Of a stretch of DNA of 64,000 bases, positions 25,018-35,215 are shown in pieces. Source of the stretch: Marispirochaeta aestuarii (GTDB lineage: Bacteria > Spirochaetota > Spirochaetia > JC444 > Marispirochaetaceae); contig NZ_MWQY01000010.1 in NCBI RefSeq assembly GCF_002087085.1, forward strand, positions 62,001 to 126,000, in the 5' to 3' direction. Every line of letters begins with the position of its first letter. Position 1 is the stretch's first letter. The notes under the pieces are model-generated. The model worked only from the letters and a program-made list of their open reading frames with translations. It did no database searches and was not told the DNA's origin. The translations under genes were made by a program, and so were the position numbers.

Positions 25018-27030
25018 TCAGAACTCTTCGAATTCGTCGTCGGAAATATCCGGCATCTCCTTTGATTGGGGGTCCCCATGAAAAAGGGTGATTCCTGATT
25101 CTCCCGAAACAGGCTCGAAGTCCGGAACCGTCCGGGAACTCTTTTTTGCCGTATTTGACTCCTTCGCTCTGGAAGGCTTCGGCTCTTCCTTGCCTGAGGG
25201 CGAAACCGCCGGTGGCGGGGCGATCCTTTTCTGGTCCCGAATCTCTTTTTTCCCCCGGAGCCTGAAAAAGCTGAGGACCTGCTGCAGCTCTTCCGCATGA
25301 CCTGAGAGAACCTCTGAGGTCGCAGCCAGCTCTTCCGACGCTGAGGCATTCTGCTGAACCACGTTTTCCAGCTGCATCAGGGCATTGTTGATCTGCTCAG
25401 CCCCTGAACTCTGCTCCGCGCTGGAAGCGCTGATCTCCTGCACAAGGTCTGCGGTCTTCCTGATTTTCGGCACCATCTTTTCGAACATATTCCCGGCCTT
25501 TTCCGCCACCGCGACACTGTGCCGGGAGAGGTCCTCGATTTCACCCGCCGCCTTCTGACTCCGCTCCGCCAGTTTGCGGACCTCCGTCGCGACAACCGCG
25601 AAACCCTTGCCCTGCGCCCCGGCCCTGGCAGCTTCGATAGCGGCATTGAGGGCCAGCAGGTTGGTATTCCTGGCGATCTCCTGAATTATCGATATCTTCT
25701 CGGCGATGGACTTCATGGCACTAACCGTCTCCTGCATCGCTCTCCCCCCCTCTTCCGCATCCAGGGCGGAGGATTTTGCTATGCTCTCGGTCTGGGATGC
25801 GTTATCGCTGTTGTGACGGATACTGGCGCTCATCTCTTCCATGGATGCCGATACTTCTTCCGTCGAGGCAGCCTGCTCCGTAGACCCCTGGGAGAGAGAC
25901 TGGGCCGCATCGTTCACCTCCTGGCTTCCCGAGGAGACCGAATCCGCCGCCCGGTAAATCCTTCCTGCAATCTCCGTAAACTGCCCGGCCAGAGTGTTGA
26001 AGGCCCGGGAGAGGGTACCGATTTCATCCTTTCTGGAAAGATCGCGCTTTGGAAGCCTTCCGGTCAGGTCTCCCCGGGCGAGGACACGGGCGTGCCCGGT
26101 CAGGGTGCCCAGGGGCTTGAGGGTGGTACCGGTTACAACACTCAGGAGTACGGCGAGGATAACTGTTCCCACGAGCCCCAGAATAAGCCCGATTCTGCTT
26201 AAGTCCCCGGCTTTCGCAGTGATGATCCCTTCATCGATCTCGATAAATACTGTCCAGCCGTTCTCGGCGCTCCCGTGAAGACTGATTATGCGGCGCCCCT
26301 TGTTCTCGTAGCTGAACGCCTCACTGTCGCCGTTTTCAAAAAAATCCCGTACCGGTGGATAGCCGGAATAGTCGACAAGCTCAGTACCCTGCACCTTCCC
26401 GGGGTCTATGTGGGCAATCAGGTTCCCTTCCTGATCGATTATAAAGGCATTACTGTTCTCCGGAGCATTCTCCAGCACAATCCGGGAGAGTTCGGCCAGG
26501 GTTGAGGCAAGGAGCAGAACGCCGGAAACGGAGTTTCCTCCGTCGGGATGAAATATGGGAAATCCGTATGCCACCGCAGGAACCGGAGGTACCAGGGACC
26601 TCCCCATGAGGACCTGCCGGCTGACCTCCTTGCCGGCCATGGCTTCCTTGAAGTAGAGCCTGTCCGCGCGGCTGCCGCTGCCCCGCTCTCCGGTCTCCGT
26701 GATAAAGACATCACCCTTCGCATCGATTGAGTATAGAGTGTATATATAGTCTTTCAGAGCGGTGAAGGTTCCGGCGAAGGCTTCGGCATGCCCCTTCTCC
26801 TCCATTCGGCGTACAGCCATATTACCCGCCGTGGCCCGGGCAGAGCGTATGATCATCTCCTCCCAGCGCCGGGTGTCCCGTACCGTGGCGGATACAGCCA
26901 TGCGTATTTCCTGCAAGGCCCCGTCCAGAAGCATTGCACGCGCCCGGAAGGTTACCACCCCCACAAGAATGCCGATGATAAGCACCGCCGTAACGGCGGT
27001 CAGCAGTGTGAGGCGGGTCCGTATCTTCAT
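25018..27030 (-). CDS. Methyl-accepting chemotaxis protein
   Basis: I place the start at the ATG at 27030 ([17 protein letters not shown]), with GAGGAAA upstream, giving 670 residues. Layout: first membrane helix (~8-28); periplasmic dCache-like sensor (~30-275) with [15 protein letters not shown] and [15 protein letters not shown]; second helix ([23 protein letters not shown]); HAMP domain ([23 protein letters not shown]); cytoplasmic signalling hairpin containing [30 protein letters not shown]. It has an extra acidic tail ending DDEFEEF. It signals through CheW/CheA to the flagellar motor. Ligand not predictable. Confidence 0.95.
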   Translation of the reverse strand: MKIRTRLTLLTAVTAVLIIGILVGVVTFRARAMLLDGALQEIRMAVSATVRDTRRWEEMIIRSARATAGNMAVRRMEEKGHAEAFAGTFTALKDYIYTLYSIDAKGDVFITETGERGSGSRADRLYFKEAMAGKEVSRQVLMGRSLVPPVPAVAYGFPIFHPDGGNSVSGVLLLASTLAELSRIVLENAPENSNAFIIDQEGNLIAHIDPGKVQGTELVDYSGYPPVRDFFENGDSEAFSYENKGRRIISLHGSAENGWTVFIEIDEGIITAKAGDLSRIGLILGLVGTVILAVLLSVVTGTTLKPLGTLTGHARVLARGDLTGRLPKRDLSRKDEIGTLSRAFNTLAGQFTEIAGRIYRAADSVSSGSQEVNDAAQSLSQGSTEQAASTEEVSASMEEMSASIRHNSDNASQTESIAKSSALDAEEGGRAMQETVSAMKSIAEKISIIQEIARNTNLLALNAAIEAARAGAQGKGFAVVATEVRKLAERSQKAAGEIEDLSRHSVAVAEKAGNMFEKMVPKIRKTADLVQEISASSAEQSSGAEQINNALMQLENVVQQNASASEELAATSEVLSGHAEELQQVLSFFRLRGKKEIRDQKRIAPPPAVSPSGKEEPKPSRAKESNTAKKSSRTVPDFEPVSGESGITLFHGDPQSKEMPDISDDEFEEF

Positions 27031-27092
27031 ATTTTCCTCTCCTCGCGAATATCCCCAGACGTTTAAACAGCGTGTCTTTGGGGACAATCTTA

Positions 27093-27121
27093 ACTGTAGT
27101 AGAGCTGTCTCATGCTGTCAA
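27093..27121 (-). promoter_or_regulatory. Promoter of the chemoreceptor gene
   Basis: On the minus strand TTGACA and TACAGT are separated by 17 bp, about 60 bp upstream of the MCP start. The -35 box is perfect. Confidence 0.55.
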
Positions 27122-27132
27122 ATTTCAGTCCC

Positions 27133-27161
27133 TTGACTACCCTACCCGGGTATAGTATATT
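27133..27161 (+). promoter_or_regulatory. Promoter of the copper operon with CsoR-type operator in the spacer
   Basis: TTGACT (27133-27138) and TATATT (27156-27161) are 17 bp apart. The spacer holds TACCCTACCCGGGTA, whose TACCCGGGTA core (27143-27152) is a perfect palindrome. CsoR operators are known to be TACCC/GGGTA dyads overlapping the promoter, so copper-released autorepression is expected. Confidence 0.75.
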
Positions 27162-27167
27162 CATGAC

Positions 27168-27452
27168 ATGATGAATCAGAAACAAAAAGAGGATGTTCAG
27201 CGGCGGCTCGGCAAAATCGAGGGTCAGATCCGCGGAATATCCAAAATGGTCGAAACCGATCGCTACTGCATGGATATCCTGTCCCAGGTGCGGGCTGTAG
27301 TTTCGGCAATACGAAAAGTGGAAGATCTTATCATGGATCAGCATCTGCACACCTGCGTGGCCGACAGCATGCGCCACGGGGACGAGGCGGACCAGAATGA
27401 AAAAATCGCCGAAATTATGGATATGCTCTCCAGATTCCGGCGCATCGGCTAA
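27168..27452 (+). CDS. csoR: Copper-sensing repressor CsoR (DUF156 family)
   Basis: The 94-residue all-helical protein carries the copper triad Cys34 (DRYCMDIL), His59 and Cys63 (QHLHTCV). Spacings of 25 and 4 residues are the same as in the founding CsoR protein. The opening RRLGKIEGQIRGISKMVE is the family signature. As a tetramer it represses its own operon until Cu(I) binds. Two in-frame ATGs start the gene; the second would only remove one residue. Followed by copZ and copA. Confidence 0.94.
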   Translation: MMNQKQKEDVQRRLGKIEGQIRGISKMVETDRYCMDILSQVRAVVSAIRKVEDLIMDQHLHTCVADSMRHGDEADQNEKIAEIMDMLSRFRRIG

Positions 27453-27470
27453 ACTCAGGAGGAGGAAATT

Positions 27471-27683
27471 ATGGCCAAAAAGATCGAACTGAACATCGAA
27501 GGAATGAGCTGCGGACACTGTGTAATGGCTGTTACCACCGCCCTTGAACAGGGGGAGGGGGTCAAAAAGGCCAAGGTGAATCTGAAAAAGAAGAGGGCCA
27601 CGGTTACCGGGGAAGATACCCTTGATCCCGAAGTGCTGGTTAATCTGGTCAAGGAAACGGGATACGAGGCATCCCTGGCCTGA
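27471..27683 (+). CDS. copZ: Copper chaperone CopZ
   Basis: This 70-residue heavy-metal-associated domain has the copper motif GMSCGHC (Cys14, Cys17) after the first strand and a beta-alpha-beta-beta-alpha-beta pattern ending [10 protein letters not shown]. It carries Cu(I) in the cytoplasm to CopA. AGGAGGAGG precedes the ATG, 18 bp after csoR. Confidence 0.95.
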   Translation: MAKKIELNIEGMSCGHCVMAVTTALEQGEGVKKAKVNLKKKRATVTGEDTLDPEVLVNLVKETGYEASLA

Positions 27684-27715
27684 GGTCGGGGACAGGAAAG
27701 ATAAAGAGAGGAATT

Positions 27716-29935
27716 ATGTCGGAGCGAGCTGAATACGCCGTTGAAGGAATGACTTGTGCAAGCTGCGTATTGAACGTGGAGAAGGCGCTTAAGAAGGTTC
27801 CGGGGGTTGAGACGGTCAGTGTCAACCTCTCGGACAAGAAGGCGGTAATCACCTACAAAGAAGGTGATGAGGCATCCTTCAAGAAAGCGGTTGCAAACGC
27901 GGGCTATAAACTCAACACCATGGAAGAGGCGGAAGAGAAGGAGCTGGAGCACCTCAAGAGGGAAAAACGTCGTCTTGTGATCGCCTGGGCCATTACCCTG
28001 CCTTTGAGCATCAAGATGCTGGCCCACATGCTCTTTGGAATTACCATCGGTGATCATACCGTATCTTTCGTAATCGACCTGGCCGCCGCCTTTCCGGTGG
28101 TATTCATAATCGGCTGGCCGGTTATCCGCACCACCCTGCTCTCCCTGAAAACCTTCAACTTCAACATGGACTCCCTGATCGGCATCGGAACCGTGGCGGC
28201 CTATTCCACAGGCATTCTGAAGCTCTTCGGCATCCAGATTGAAAACTTCGCCGTTGTCGGCGCAATGATCATGAGCATCAACTTTATCGGCAACTACCTC
28301 AAGGAGATGGCCACGGGAAGGGCCTCCCAGGCAATCAAACAGCTCCTGGAACTGGGGGCAAAAAGCGCTCACCGGCTGAACGAATCGGGGACCATCGAAG
28401 ATGTACCGGTGGAGGAGCTGGAGATCGGGGATATTGTCCTTGTGCGCCCCGGGGAGAAGGTCCCGGTGGATGGAGAGATCATCGACGGAGAAAGCTCCCT
28501 GGATGAATCCATCGCCACGGGAGAATCAATTCCGGTGGACAAGAAAACCGGAGACAAGGTTATCGGCGCCACGGTAAACCAGCAGGGGGCGATCAAGGTC
28601 CGCATAGAAAAGGTGGGTAAAGAGACCTTCCTGGCCCGGATCATCAAGATGGTGGAGGATGCCCAGGGCACCAAGGTCCCCATTCAGGCTTTCGCCGACA
28701 GGGTGACCGCCATCTTTGTTCCCATCGTTCTGGCCCTCTCCCTGGGGACCTTCCTCTTCTGGTTTTTTCTGCCGGAAACAGGGAACCAGATTCTCAGGAC
28801 CTTTCAGGATCTTATTCCCTGGATCAATCCCGGCCGGGGTATGCTATCCGCGGCCCTATTTGCGGCCATCGCCACCCTGGTAATCGCCTGTCCCTGCGCC
28901 CTTGGTCTGGCAACCCCCACCGCCCTGATGGTAGGTATGGGAAAGGGAGCCGTAAACGGGGTCCTGATACGGAACGGAGAAGCAATACAGACAGCCCAGA
29001 AGATCGATACGGTGGTATTTGACAAGACCGGTACCATCACCGTGGGAAAACCCGGCGTAAGGGTAATCAAAAGCGATCTGCCCGAAGATGAGTTCCTGCG
29101 CCTGGTGGCCTCAGTGGAGAACCTTTCGGAGCATCCCCTGGCCCGGGCGGTAGTTCAAGCCGCAGAGGAACGAAAGATAAGCCTCGCAGACTGCGACAGC
29201 TTCGAGTCCCTTACCGGCAGGGGAATCCGGGCTGAATTGGATACGCAGCGTGTTGAAGTGGGAAGCCTGAAGTTCTTTCAGGAGTCAGGTATCGAAACAT
29301 CCGCCTATGAAGGAAACATTCACGCCCTTCAGGCCGAGGGTTCAACGGTGATCCTGGCCGCCAGGGAGGGAACCCTGATCGGTATAGTCGGCATAGCCGA
29401 TGCCATAAAGCACGACTCCCGCCAGGCCCTGGCGGAGCTGCACAACATGGACATTACAACCGTCATGCTTACCGGGGACAACCGCAGGGCCGCCAGGGCC
29501 ATCGCCGGAGAGGTGGGCATAGACCGGGTGGAGGCGGAGCTTCTGCCGGAGGACAAGATAGAGATCGTCAGAAAACTCCAGGCTGAGGGAAAAACCGTCG
29601 CCATGGTGGGAGACGGCATCAACGACGCCCCGGCCCTGAAGCAGGCTGACGTGGGAATCGCCATAGGAACAGGGACTGACATCGCCATCGAATCGGCGGA
29701 CATAACCCTGGTCTCAGGCAGCCTGATGGGAGTGGTCAAGGCCATCCGGCTTTCCAGGGCCACCTTCCGGAAGATCATGCAGAACCTTTTCTGGGCCTTC
29801 TTCTACAATGTCATCGCCATTCCCCTGGCAGTTCTGGGGCTGCTCCACCCGGTTATAGCTGAGACCGCCATGGCCTTCAGCTCCATAAACGTGGTGGGAA
29901 ACTCCCTGCGGCTCAAAAGGGTTTCACTGGAATAG
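27716..29935 (+). CDS. copA: Cu(I)-exporting P1B-type ATPase CopA
   Basis: The 739-residue ATPase has one N-terminal metal domain (GMTCASC, Cys14/Cys17), the transmembrane metal site [10 protein letters not shown] around residue 392, the phosphorylated Asp436 in DKTGT, the SEHPLARA nucleotide-binding motif, and [10 protein letters not shown]. Together these identify a P1B-1 copper exporter. It pumps Cu(I) out across the inner membrane. GAGAGGAA lies upstream of the ATG. It closes the csoR-copZ-copA operon. Confidence 0.96.
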   Translation: MSERAEYAVEGMTCASCVLNVEKALKKVPGVETVSVNLSDKKAVITYKEGDEASFKKAVANAGYKLNTMEEAEEKELEHLKREKRRLVIAWAITLPLSIKMLAHMLFGITIGDHTVSFVIDLAAAFPVVFIIGWPVIRTTLLSLKTFNFNMDSLIGIGTVAAYSTGILKLFGIQIENFAVVGAMIMSINFIGNYLKEMATGRASQAIKQLLELGAKSAHRLNESGTIEDVPVEELEIGDIVLVRPGEKVPVDGEIIDGESSLDESIATGESIPVDKKTGDKVIGATVNQQGAIKVRIEKVGKETFLARIIKMVEDAQGTKVPIQAFADRVTAIFVPIVLALSLGTFLFWFFLPETGNQILRTFQDLIPWINPGRGMLSAALFAAIATLVIACPCALGLATPTALMVGMGKGAVNGVLIRNGEAIQTAQKIDTVVFDKTGTITVGKPGVRVIKSDLPEDEFLRLVASVENLSEHPLARAVVQAAEERKISLADCDSFESLTGRGIRAELDTQRVEVGSLKFFQESGIETSAYEGNIHALQAEGSTVILAAREGTLIGIVGIADAIKHDSRQALAELHNMDITTVMLTGDNRRAARAIAGEVGIDRVEAELLPEDKIEIVRKLQAEGKTVAMVGDGINDAPALKQADVGIAIGTGTDIAIESADITLVSGSLMGVVKAIRLSRATFRKIMQNLFWAFFYNVIAIPLAVLGLLHPVIAETAMAFSSINVVGNSLRLKRVSLE

Positions 29936-29966
29936 CGCATACCGAATCGGAACAAAGCTGCCGTCT

Positions 29967-31403
29967 TCAGGCGGGGGTAAAGGTCTCGATATCTCCCCCC
30001 GCCCCGATGAGATCGCGCCCTTCCTGCAGATTCTTCAGATCCCCCGATGCAATAGCCTGAAGCATGATGTTTCCCAGAGCTGTCGCCTCCACCGGCCCGG
30101 CGCTTACCGGGATTCCGGCGACGTCCGCCGTCAGCTGATTCAAAAAGCGATTCTGGCAGCCCCCGCCGATGATGTGCAGGGTATGAATGTCTCTGCCCGA
30201 GACTCCGGAGATCTCTTCCAGGCTCCGGCCATAGGCGGCCGCGAGGCCCCGGAAGATTCCCCGGGCGAATTCGGCGGGGGTTTGAGGAGCGGGCTGTCCG
30301 GTCTCGGCGCAGTACTCGAGGATTCTTCCCGGCATGGTATCATCCGCTCGACCGGGCTTCAGAAAGCGAGGATCATTCACGTTCAGCTCGTATTCACGGT
30401 TCTTTGCTTCCGCGGCCTCCCGGGCCAGGACGCTGTAATCAATACCAGCGCCCTCAGCTTCCCAGCTTCGCCGGCACTCCTGCAGAATCCAGAGCCCCAT
30501 GATATTCTTCAGGAACCTGATTCCCCCATCGGCGGCACCTTCGTTGGTTATATTCGCTCCAAGGCTACGGGGACTGATTATCGCCTCCGGGCTTTCTATT
30601 CCGAGGAGCGACCAGGTTCCGGAACTCAAATAGGCGCTCTCCTCCCCGGGTCGGGAGGGAACCGCCGCCACCGCGGAGGCTGTATCATGGCAGGCCACGG
30701 CGGTGACGAGGATCTGGTGCTCCGCGCCGATCTCCCTTGCAAGGTCCGGCCGCAGGGGACCCAGTACGGTGCCGGGCATTACAACATCTGTAAAGAGGGA
30801 AGGTTGAAGCTTCAGAGCCTCAAAAATTGGACGGGACCAGCAGCGCTTAACCGGGTTGTAAAGTTGACTGGTGGTGGCGATGGAGTATTCGTTGGCCATG
30901 ATGCCGGAGAGCCAGTAGTTGAGGAGGTCCGGTATCATAAGTACCCGTTCTGCCCTCTCAAGACCTTCCCGGTTCTGTTCCACCTCCGCGGCAAGCTGGA
31001 AAAGGGTATTGATCTGCATGAACTGGATGCCCGTTTCGGAGTAGATCTTCTCTCTGCTTATACGGGAAAAGACCTCATCCATCATGCCGTCTGTCCGGTC
31101 GTCCCGGTAATGAACGGGATTGGCCATCAGCCTGCCCCGGGAATCGATGAGCCCGTAATCCACCCCCCAGGTATCCACCCCGATGCTGACAATCTCCCTG
31201 CCATAGCTGGACAACGCCTTTGCAAGGCCCTGCTTGATCTGCTCGAAGATGTAGAGAATATCCCAGTAGAGGGTCCCCTGAATCCGTGTGTTCCGGCTTG
31301 GAAAACGGCTGATCACCTCAAAATCCAGCCCATTATCAAGTTGACCTACAATGACCCTGCCGCTTTCCGCCCCCAGATCAACAGCCACATATCGTCGCAT
31401 CAT
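29967..31403 (-). CDS. rhaB: Rhamnulokinase RhaB
   Basis: The 478-residue FGGY-family kinase starts RYVAVDLGAESGRVIVG, has IGVDTWGVDYGLIDSRG and AYLSSGTWSLLGIE, and the ATP-site GGGCQNRFLNQLTADVAG near the C-terminus, all characteristic of rhamnulokinase. It phosphorylates L-rhamnulose at C1. Two adjacent ATG codons open the frame. It is the last gene of the rhamnose operon, 11 bp after the aldolase gene, and convergent with copA. Confidence 0.93.
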   Translation of the reverse strand: MMRRYVAVDLGAESGRVIVGQLDNGLDFEVISRFPSRNTRIQGTLYWDILYIFEQIKQGLAKALSSYGREIVSIGVDTWGVDYGLIDSRGRLMANPVHYRDDRTDGMMDEVFSRISREKIYSETGIQFMQINTLFQLAAEVEQNREGLERAERVLMIPDLLNYWLSGIMANEYSIATTSQLYNPVKRCWSRPIFEALKLQPSLFTDVVMPGTVLGPLRPDLAREIGAEHQILVTAVACHDTASAVAAVPSRPGEESAYLSSGTWSLLGIESPEAIISPRSLGANITNEGAADGGIRFLKNIMGLWILQECRRSWEAEGAGIDYSVLAREAAEAKNREYELNVNDPRFLKPGRADDTMPGRILEYCAETGQPAPQTPAEFARGIFRGLAAAYGRSLEEISGVSGRDIHTLHIIGGGCQNRFLNQLTADVAGIPVSAGPVEATALGNIMLQAIASGDLKNLQEGRDLIGAGGDIETFTPA

Positions 31404-31414
31404 ACCTGCCCCCT

Positions 31415-32512
31415 TTAGCCGCCGCTCACGCTGCTGCGGTACTGTTCGACCTCCCAGTTGCGGATAAAATCTATCTTGTCCCGGGGCATGAACCTGTGTC
31501 CGCCGAAGCTCTCCGTATAGACGGCGATCTTTACTCCGTCCAGAAAAACCTCCCTCGCAAGTTCCGCGGCTCTGGCCGTGGATCCCAGGCCGAAGATTCC
31601 TGCCCCTCTGACCGCGAGAATCTTTGCCGGGGCGCCGAAAGTTGCAGCATGTTCCCTGTAGGCATCCGCTATTTCCTCGGCCCCTTCACAGTAGAGCGGC
31701 TTGAAACCGCAGTAGACTATGTGGTCAGGGGTAAAGGAGAGGGAGAGGGGTTCAAAGGATTCGGAATCCTGAAGATAGGCCTCCAGGTCCGCATTCAGCG
31801 CCCCGGCGGCCTTCAATTCAGCATCCCCGGATACCATGTCCGCGACAGCATCTTCGCTCAAGGCGGAGGGTACGGTAAAGTCCCTGACGGGAAAACGCTT
31901 CAAGCGACTCGTCAGAGCGGAAACTACCTTATCGTAAACAGCGTCGATCGCTGCCAGGGTATCAGCCTGGATAAAGACCCCGTGATTCTGCAGGAAAATA
32001 ATACTGTCTCCGCCGCCCCCGGCCCGGTGCTTTTCCAGCATATCGTTGATGGTTCGGGCAAGAATGTAGCCGGGATTTACCACCGGAACCCAGAGGGCTT
32101 CGGTTCCGAAGAGTTCTTCTGCGATCTCCGGGCCCAGAACCGAACAGGTAAGACCGTTCACCAGGGCGGGATGGGTATGCACGACGTATTTATAGGGAAG
32201 GAGGGCATGAAGCAGCGTCTCAACGCTGGGACGCCGGGACTCCCCGGGCACCCGGGCGTTCATGAGGTCTTCCAGGGCCATGGCCTCCCTGGCCGCGCTC
32301 TGTTCGGGGTACTGACGCTTCATTATTTCTTTGAGCCCTGGAAGGTCCATTTTGACGAAGTCCCCGGGGCCGATGTCCGCCATACTTGTTCCGGAGGGCT
32401 TAACGAACATCACTTCTCCGTCCTTGAAAGAGGTGTTCCCTCCCCCGGCCAGGACAAAATCCTTGTCGCCCCCGTAACGGTTCGTAATTTCTGTCAGATC
32501 CTTTATACCCAC
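31415..32512 (-). CDS. Class II aldolase, probable rhamnulose-1-phosphate aldolase of the RhaE (COG3347) type
   Basis: The 365-residue zinc aldolase has LAGGGNTSFK, VHTHPALVNG (metal histidines) and LQNHGVFIQ. The C-terminal RGAGIFGLGSTARAAEL and FGGHRFMPRDKIDFIRNWEVEQYR resemble the aldolase half of bifunctional RhaEW-type proteins rather than the shorter E. coli RhaD. The usual fused dehydrogenase half is missing; an SDR gene with a similar linker remnant lies at 43396. Start is GTG with a distant GGGGG. Position between rhaA and rhaB supports the assignment. Confidence 0.82.
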   Translation of the reverse strand: MGIKDLTEITNRYGGDKDFVLAGGGNTSFKDGEVMFVKPSGTSMADIGPGDFVKMDLPGLKEIMKRQYPEQSAAREAMALEDLMNARVPGESRRPSVETLLHALLPYKYVVHTHPALVNGLTCSVLGPEIAEELFGTEALWVPVVNPGYILARTINDMLEKHRAGGGGDSIIFLQNHGVFIQADTLAAIDAVYDKVVSALTSRLKRFPVRDFTVPSALSEDAVADMVSGDAELKAAGALNADLEAYLQDSESFEPLSLSFTPDHIVYCGFKPLYCEGAEEIADAYREHAATFGAPAKILAVRGAGIFGLGSTARAAELAREVFLDGVKIAVYTESFGGHRFMPRDKIDFIRNWEVEQYRSSVSGG

Positions 32513-32517
32513 CTGGC

Positions 32518-33771
32518 TTACCCCCGTCTGCTCAGGACATCGCGTTCGTAATCTGCAACCTGCTTCATGTAGTCCGCCTCAAGGGGAACATCGTTCATTT
32601 CGCAGAAACGGTCCCAGACATCCCCCAGGGGCATGGTTTTCAGCCGTTCCGACAGGGCCATGCGCCCGATGAAATTTCCCGCCTCCTCCAGACGGACAAG
32701 CTCCTCAGCAGGCTCCAGGTAGGCCGCGAGCCAGGCTTTCAGAGCGCTCCTGGCACCCACGGCGTATGCCCCGATACGGTTAACCGAGGCATCGAAAAAG
32801 TCCAGGCCCACGTAAATACTCTTTCCCGCCGCGGCCCGGGCGACTTCGTGGGCCATGAAATAGAGATCATCGTTCAATACCACGATGTGATCGGAATCCC
32901 AGCGCATGGGCCGGGAGACATGAAGCAGCAGGGTATCCTTGAACTGCAGGATTGCGGAAACCTTGTCGGCCACAAGCTCCGTGGGATGGAAATGGCCCAT
33001 GTCGAGACAGATCATCTTGTCCCTGCTCATGGCATAGGCCAGATAGAAATCATGGGATCCGACGACAAAGGCCTCGCTGCCGATTCCGAAAAGCTTCGAT
33101 TCCAGGGCATCCAGGACCTCGGATTCCGGATAACCTGTCTCGAAGATCCTGTCCAAAGAGCGGGTAAGAATGCCTCGGTAGCCGAAGCGGTCCGCCGGGT
33201 AGTCCTTCATTCCGTCGGGAATCCATATGTTGTGCACCGCGGGGCTGCCCTGTTCCCGTCCCATGTAGGCGGAGATTTCCCGGCACCGCTGGACATGGGC
33301 GATCCAGAAATCCCGGATTCCCTTGTCCTTGCTGGAGAGGGTAAACCCGTCATCCGCCAGCCTGTGGGAGAACATGGTGCAGTTGAAATCGAGCTGGAGG
33401 CCCTGCTCTTTGGCCCAGGAGACCCAGGAGCTGAAATACTCAGGTTCGATGCTGTCCCGGTCCACGGCCCTTCCGCCGAAATCACCGTAGCTGGCGTGCA
33501 GGTTGAGACGCTTTTTTCCCGGGATCAGCTTCATTGCGGTCTCGATATCGGCCCTGAGTTCCGAAAGGTTACGGGCTTTTCCGGGGTAATTTCCCGTGGC
33601 CTGGATACCCCCGCCGGAGAGTTCTCCCCCCGCCGACTCGAAACCGCCCACATCATCGGCCTGCCAGCAGTGAAGACTCAAGGAAAAATCAGCGAGCCGC
33701 TTAAGGGCTGCTTCAGTGTCAACGCCGATCTCGGCGTACCTGGTTTTTGCATCAGTGTATCTGTCCGCCAT
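32518..33771 (-). CDS. rhaA: L-rhamnose isomerase RhaA
   Basis: The 417-residue protein contains FSLSLHCWQADDVGGFE, IWIPDGMKDYPADR, ICLDMGHFHPTE and RWDSDHIVVLND, hallmarks of L-rhamnose isomerase and its metal-binding barrel. It converts L-rhamnose to L-rhamnulose. TAGGAG lies upstream of the ATG. It is flanked by rhaM upstream and the aldolase downstream (5 bp gap). Confidence 0.95.
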   Translation of the reverse strand: MADRYTDAKTRYAEIGVDTEAALKRLADFSLSLHCWQADDVGGFESAGGELSGGGIQATGNYPGKARNLSELRADIETAMKLIPGKKRLNLHASYGDFGGRAVDRDSIEPEYFSSWVSWAKEQGLQLDFNCTMFSHRLADDGFTLSSKDKGIRDFWIAHVQRCREISAYMGREQGSPAVHNIWIPDGMKDYPADRFGYRGILTRSLDRIFETGYPESEVLDALESKLFGIGSEAFVVGSHDFYLAYAMSRDKMICLDMGHFHPTELVADKVSAILQFKDTLLLHVSRPMRWDSDHIVVLNDDLYFMAHEVARAAAGKSIYVGLDFFDASVNRIGAYAVGARSALKAWLAAYLEPAEELVRLEEAGNFIGRMALSERLKTMPLGDVWDRFCEMNDVPLEADYMKQVADYERDVLSRRG

Positions 33772-33852
33772 ATTGACTCCTAACTCATCAGATCCCGCTC
33801 TGCTGCGGTATTCTTTATGGTATGCCGCGGAAGAACCGCAGACTTTGTGTAT

Positions 33853-34170
33853 CTAAGGAAGATGAAACATCTCCTCCAGAGGAACGGAGACCGGGGATTC
33901 GTCGGGGTTGACCTCCATAAGCTCCGCCATGTAGTGCCACCACTTACGGACCACAGGCATATCGCCAAGGGACTGGGAGCCCCCTCCTTCCCGCACCTTC
34001 TGTACCGCAAAGAGGATATTCGTCTCTTCATCCAGGAAGATGTAATAGTCGTAGACCCCGTTCTCCTTCAGGAGCGCCGTAAGTTCGGGCCATAGTTCTT
34101 TATGCCGCCTTCGGTACTCCTCTTTTTTGCCGGGTTTCAGTTTCATCTTGAAAGCTATTGTTTTGTCCAT
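33853..34170 (-). CDS. rhaM: L-rhamnose mutarotase RhaM
   Basis: This 105-residue ferredoxin-fold protein has IAFKMKLKPGKKEEYRRRHKELWPEL (active-site His in RRRH), YYIFLDEETNILFA and the WWHYMAELM motif of rhamnose mutarotases. It interconverts the anomers so that the isomerase receives its preferred form. GGGAG precedes the ATG. Encoded between the ABC permease and rhaA. Confidence 0.95.
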   Translation of the reverse strand: MDKTIAFKMKLKPGKKEEYRRRHKELWPELTALLKENGVYDYYIFLDEETNILFAVQKVREGGGSQSLGDMPVVRKWWHYMAELMEVNPDESPVSVPLEEMFHLP

Positions 34171-34189
34171 TCAAACTCCCAGGGCGCCA

Positions 34190-35215
34190 TTAATAATTCA
34201 GTTTTCGCCGCGCCCGGAACTGTTCCAGCAGCATGGGTAGCAGTACCGCAACAACCAGCAGAAGTCCCGTGGTAATGATCATGATCTTGCCGGAAATATT
34301 CAGAAGCCCCATTCCGAACTTGAGGTAGCCCAGCAGAAAGATGGAAACGATAACGCCGAAGATATTCCCCTTGCCGCCGCTTATGGAGACACCACCGAGA
34401 ACAACCAGGGTTATCACCTCCATGTCCCATCCGAAGGCTATGTTGGGGCGGGTTGAGCCGATTCTGGAGGTCAGCATTACCGCCGCGATGCCGCAAAACA
34501 GGCCGTTCAAAACAAAGTTGATAAAGCGTATCCGCTGCACGTTGACTCCGCTGAATCTGGCCGCGCTTTTGGAGTTCCCCAGGGCGTATACCTTCCGCCC
34601 ATAGGAGCTTTGGTGGAGTACGAACCACATAATCAGGGCCAGAAAAAGGAAGAGCACCAGTTCGAAGGGTATGATTGTGTCCCCCACAAAGCCCTGTCCG
34701 AAATACCCGAAGGATTCAGGATAACTGGTGTAGGCCTGATCTCCCAGAAATGCCTGGGGGATGCCTCGAAAAAGGGACTGGGTGGCCAGGGTAACCGCAA
34801 TGGCCGGCATTCCCACATAGGAGACGAAGAAGCCGTTAAAGGCCCCGGCCAGGACTCCGACCAGGATACCGGTAAGTATCAGCTGAGGTACGGAAGCACC
34901 CGCTTCACTGGCTGCTCCCAGGGCAAAAGAGGACAGGGCAATAATGGAAGCCACGGAAATATCGATATCGCCGCTCATGATCACCAGAATCATGGGAAGA
35001 GCTACAACGGCCTTCTCCATGAAGGTAAAGTTGGCGTTCATCAGGTTAAAGGAGTCAAGGAAATAGGGAGTCAAACTGGAAAAGAGGACTCCCTGGAACA
35101 GGAAAATCACACACAGGAGTACTTCCCACTTTGTAAAGAAAATAATCAGTTTCTCCTTGAGGGGCCGGGTGTCGTTCAGCCGGGAAGCGGCTTGACCTGA
35201 GTTCCTGGGATTCAT
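34190..35215 (-). CDS. rhaQ: Rhamnose ABC transporter permease RhaQ
   Basis: The 341-residue inner-membrane permease of the ribose/rhamnose (RbsC-like) class has MILVIMSGDIDISVASIIALSSFALGA-type sequence and the coupling segment GRKVYALGNSKSAARFSGVNV, then VLGGVSISGGKGNIFG. It pairs with RhaP to form the channel. GGAGAC precedes the ATG, which overlaps the rhaP stop region by one base. Confidence 0.9.
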   Translation of the reverse strand: MNPRNSGQAASRLNDTRPLKEKLIIFFTKWEVLLCVIFLFQGVLFSSLTPYFLDSFNLMNANFTFMEKAVVALPMILVIMSGDIDISVASIIALSSFALGAASEAGASVPQLILTGILVGVLAGAFNGFFVSYVGMPAIAVTLATQSLFRGIPQAFLGDQAYTSYPESFGYFGQGFVGDTIIPFELVLFLFLALIMWFVLHQSSYGRKVYALGNSKSAARFSGVNVQRIRFINFVLNGLFCGIAAVMLTSRIGSTRPNIAFGWDMEVITLVVLGGVSISGGKGNIFGVIVSIFLLGYLKFGMGLLNISGKIMIITTGLLLVVAVLLPMLLEQFRARRKLNY